Below are positions 62,692 through 64,000 of a DNA stretch of 64,000 nt, one piece after another (position 1 is the first letter of the stretch; the number at the start of each line of letters is the position of its first letter). The DNA lies in the NCBI RefSeq assembly GCF_013177735.1, contig NZ_WOEZ01000092.1, positions 1 through 64,000 on the forward strand, read 5' to 3'. Made by a program: the position numbers and the translations under genes. The stretch comes from Paraburkholderia elongata (GTDB lineage: Bacteria; Pseudomonadota; Gammaproteobacteria; Burkholderiales; Burkholderiaceae). The notes beneath the pieces are model-generated. The model worked only from the letters and a program-made list of their open reading frames with translations, was not told the origin of the DNA and made no database searches.

Positions 62692-62720
62692 TTGACATAT
62701 AGGTATGTTAAGACTATCCT
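62692..62720 (+). promoter_or_regulatory. Sigma-70-type promoter with overlapping inverted repeat
   Basis: TTGACA (62692-62697), 17 nt, TATCCT (62715-62720). ACATA (62695-62699) and TATGT (62704-62708) form an inverted repeat across the -35 and spacer, a place for a repressor. The SDR start codon is 61 bp downstream. Confidence 0.6.
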
Positions 62721-62781
62721 GAAGTTGAAAGGCTGATTAGACTGCCCGGATCCTTTTTAGAGCTTGGAAAAGAGGAAAATC

Positions 62782-63540
62782 ATGAAGATTGTGGAGACTG
62801 CCGTCGTCACAGGCGGAGCGTCGGGACTTGGTCGTGCTACGGCTGCGCGCCTTGTTCAGGCCGGAGCAAAGGTGGTGATCGTTGATTTGCCAGGGTCGGA
62901 TGGGGCGGCGGCCGCAGCCGAAATCGGGGCGGAGGCATTCGTGGCGGCCGATGTCACGTCCGAGAGTCAGATGGAGGCTGCATTCGCGGCGGCCGAATTG
63001 CTCGGACCGGTTCGGGCGACGGTCCACTGCGCAGGTCGTGGTGGCGCGTTGCGGACGCTTGATAAGGAGGGGCGACCGGGGTCACTCGAGACGTATGCGT
63101 CGATTGTGACGACCAATCTCGTTGGAACCTTCAACGTGTTGCGCCTTGCAGCGGCCAGCATGGCAAAGGCGGAACCGATCGACGGGGAACGGGGAGTCAT
63201 TGTTCTGACGGCTTCGGTGGCGGCCTACGAAGGCCAGATTGGTCAGATTCCTTATGCGTCTGCAAAGGCTGGCATTGTTGGCATGACGCTCGTTGCGGCA
63301 CGCGACTTGGCGAACCGGGCAATCCGCGTATGCAGCATTGCACCCGGCATCTTCGATACGCCGATGCTGGCGCGCGTGGCTCCGCAAGTACGGGAAGCGC
63401 TTGGACAATCCGTTCCGCACCCTGCGAGACTGGGTCAGCCCGAAGAGTTTGCGCTGCTTGCCGAACATATCATCGTGAATTCGATGCTGAATGGCGAAAC
63501 TATTCGGCTGGACGGCGCACTTCGAATGGCGCCACGGTAG
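62782..63540 (+). CDS. SDR family oxidoreductase (type II 3-hydroxyacyl-CoA dehydrogenase-like)
   Basis: Protein of 252 aa; ATG 62782 with AGAGGA 6-7 nt upstream. TGGASGLG (10-17), D35 (NAD), HCAG in place of NNAG (82-85), S145, Y158, K162 (YASAK). The pattern VVTGGASGLGRATAARLV, AAYEGQIGQIPYASAKAG and SIAPGIFDTPML is that of HSD10/HadH2-type enzymes, which oxidise 3-hydroxyacyl-CoA and some steroids. It lies 200 bp upstream of a thiolase gene on the same strand, which is the following step. Confidence 0.9.
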   Translation: MKIVETAVVTGGASGLGRATAARLVQAGAKVVIVDLPGSDGAAAAAEIGAEAFVAADVTSESQMEAAFAAAELLGPVRATVHCAGRGGALRTLDKEGRPGSLETYASIVTTNLVGTFNVLRLAAASMAKAEPIDGERGVIVLTASVAAYEGQIGQIPYASAKAGIVGMTLVAARDLANRAIRVCSIAPGIFDTPMLARVAPQVREALGQSVPHPARLGQPEEFALLAEHIIVNSMLNGETIRLDGALRMAPR

Positions 63541-63705
63541 TCCGAGTTGAGGATCCGAGAGGAACGTCTTGCCGTGACAGACATCGTGAGTCCTTGGCAG
63601 CGCGTGCAGAAAGTTCTGCAACCGAGGTGACTCCGGTCTTATCTCTCGGACTCGCCGCTCATGGTTCACGGGTTTCCTCTCGGAGGCAGGGCCGCTCTTC
63701 AATCC

Positions 63706-63717
63706 GAATTCGACGAT
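63706..63717 (+). promoter_or_regulatory. Half-site of box 1 before thiolase 3
   Basis: GAATTCGACGAT matches the box spacer and right arm only. The overlapping TTCGAC-GAT-GTCGAA (63710-63724) is a perfect inverted repeat. It is about 25 bp from the start codon, too close for the -42.5 layout. Confidence 0.3.
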
Positions 63718-63740
63718 GTCGAACACGAAGTAAGGGAGAC

Positions 63741-64000
63741 ATGATGGGCGAAGCCTATATCGTCGCAGCAACCAGAACCGCAGGCGGACGTCGCGGGGGG
63801 CGACTGGCGGGATGGCATCCCGTGGACATGGCCGCTGCAGTACTCGATGCTTTGATTGACCGAAGTGGTGCAGATCCGGTCCTGGTCGAGGATGTCATCA
63901 TGGGTTGTGTCGGGCAAGCGGGAGAGCAGGCAATCAACGTTGCGCGTAACGCGGTTTTGGCATCCAGACTGCCGTTAAGCGTGCCGGGGACTTCGGTCGA
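63741..64000 (+). CDS. Thiolase, thiolase 3 (cut by the window end)
   Basis: The first 86 codons of a thiolase, starting at ATG 63741 or 63744 with GGGAG just upstream. It reads GEAYIVAATRTAGGRRGGRL, GWHPVDMAAAVLDALIDRSG and INVARNAVLASRLPLSVPGT, and stops a few codons before the catalytic Cys expected near residue 89. It is clearly a close paralogue of thiolase 2 (44206-45390). With the preceding SDR it would perform the last two steps of a beta-oxidation round. Confidence 0.9.
   Translation, partial: MMGEAYIVAATRTAGGRRGGRLAGWHPVDMAAAVLDALIDRSGADPVLVEDVIMGCVGQAGEQAINVARNAVLASRLPLSVPGTSV

Noticed and set aside
1..64000. tRNA, rRNA and CRISPR arrays
   Set aside because: I saw no cloverleaf-like segments with CCA ends, no rRNA-like conserved blocks and no regularly spaced repeats.

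Overview
The window looks like accessory DNA of a high-GC beta-proteobacterium, most likely Burkholderiaceae (Paraburkholderia/Burkholderia/Caballeronia type). That placement is inferred from codon and GC character, the IS types (IS5, IS110, IS701 families), a split pntA (alpha-1 plus alpha-2) with pntB, and the catabolic families present; no rRNA or tRNA gene is visible to confirm it.

Most of the window is a large CoA-thioester and ring-degradation cluster for a hydrophobic, probably cyclic (aromatic, terpenoid or steroid-like) substrate. It holds two acyl-CoA ligases, three acyl-CoA dehydrogenases, two fused hydratase/3-hydroxyacyl-CoA dehydrogenases, a stand-alone enoyl-CoA hydratase, three thiolases (the last cut by the window end), two NPD-type flavoproteins, five SDRs, a CitE-type lyase, a FAH-fold hydrolase, a flavin monooxygenase, an extradiol (BphC-type) dioxygenase, a 4-OT-like tautomerase, an enolase-superfamily enzyme, a class C beta-lactamase-fold esterase and an exported epoxide-hydrolase-like protein. 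A probable envelope module accompanies it: DUF1302 outer-membrane protein, two DUF1329 copies, a Ycf48-like protein and an MMPL/RND permease. ETF-ubiquinone oxidoreductase and NAD(P) transhydrogenase (54.1-58.8 kb) can take up electrons from the dehydrogenases and balance NADPH.

Layout: 0-6 kb DUF1302 end, ACAD pair, pirin, enolase-superfamily enzyme; 6-15 kb duplicated DUF1329, SnoaL-like protein, SDR, Ycf48, MMPL; 15-20 kb SDR, dioxygenase, fused gene debris (IS5/histidine kinase/MarR), tautomerase, SDR, decayed sensor kinase; 21-26 kb NPD protein, IS graveyard, hydrolase, IS5/IS903-like element; 26-34 kb two divergent operon pairs; 34-42 kb beta-oxidation operon; 42-51 kb DoxX, LysR, thiolase, ligase, MalT-type LuxR regulator, azoreductase; 51-54 kb decayed ferredoxin/reductase and IS701; 54-59 kb ETF-QO and pnt; 59-64 kb SDRs, a tandem TetR regulator and a truncated thiolase.

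The most notable observation is regulatory. An 18-bp palindrome, consensus TTCGTC-N6-GACGAA, recurs in at least nine intergenic places, each followed 20-22 nt later by an A-rich -10-like hexamer (for example AACAAT, GACAAT, TATACT). This puts the palindrome centre near -42.5, the position of a class II activator site. A second element, GGACGAGTGAAATCC followed by 11 nt and CTARTCG and, after 34-35 nt in total, a TANNAT -10, precedes pirin, DoxX, azoR and the LuxR-type regulator gene. Together they suggest a two-tier cascade that I do not recognise from the literature. Assignment of regulators to boxes is inference.
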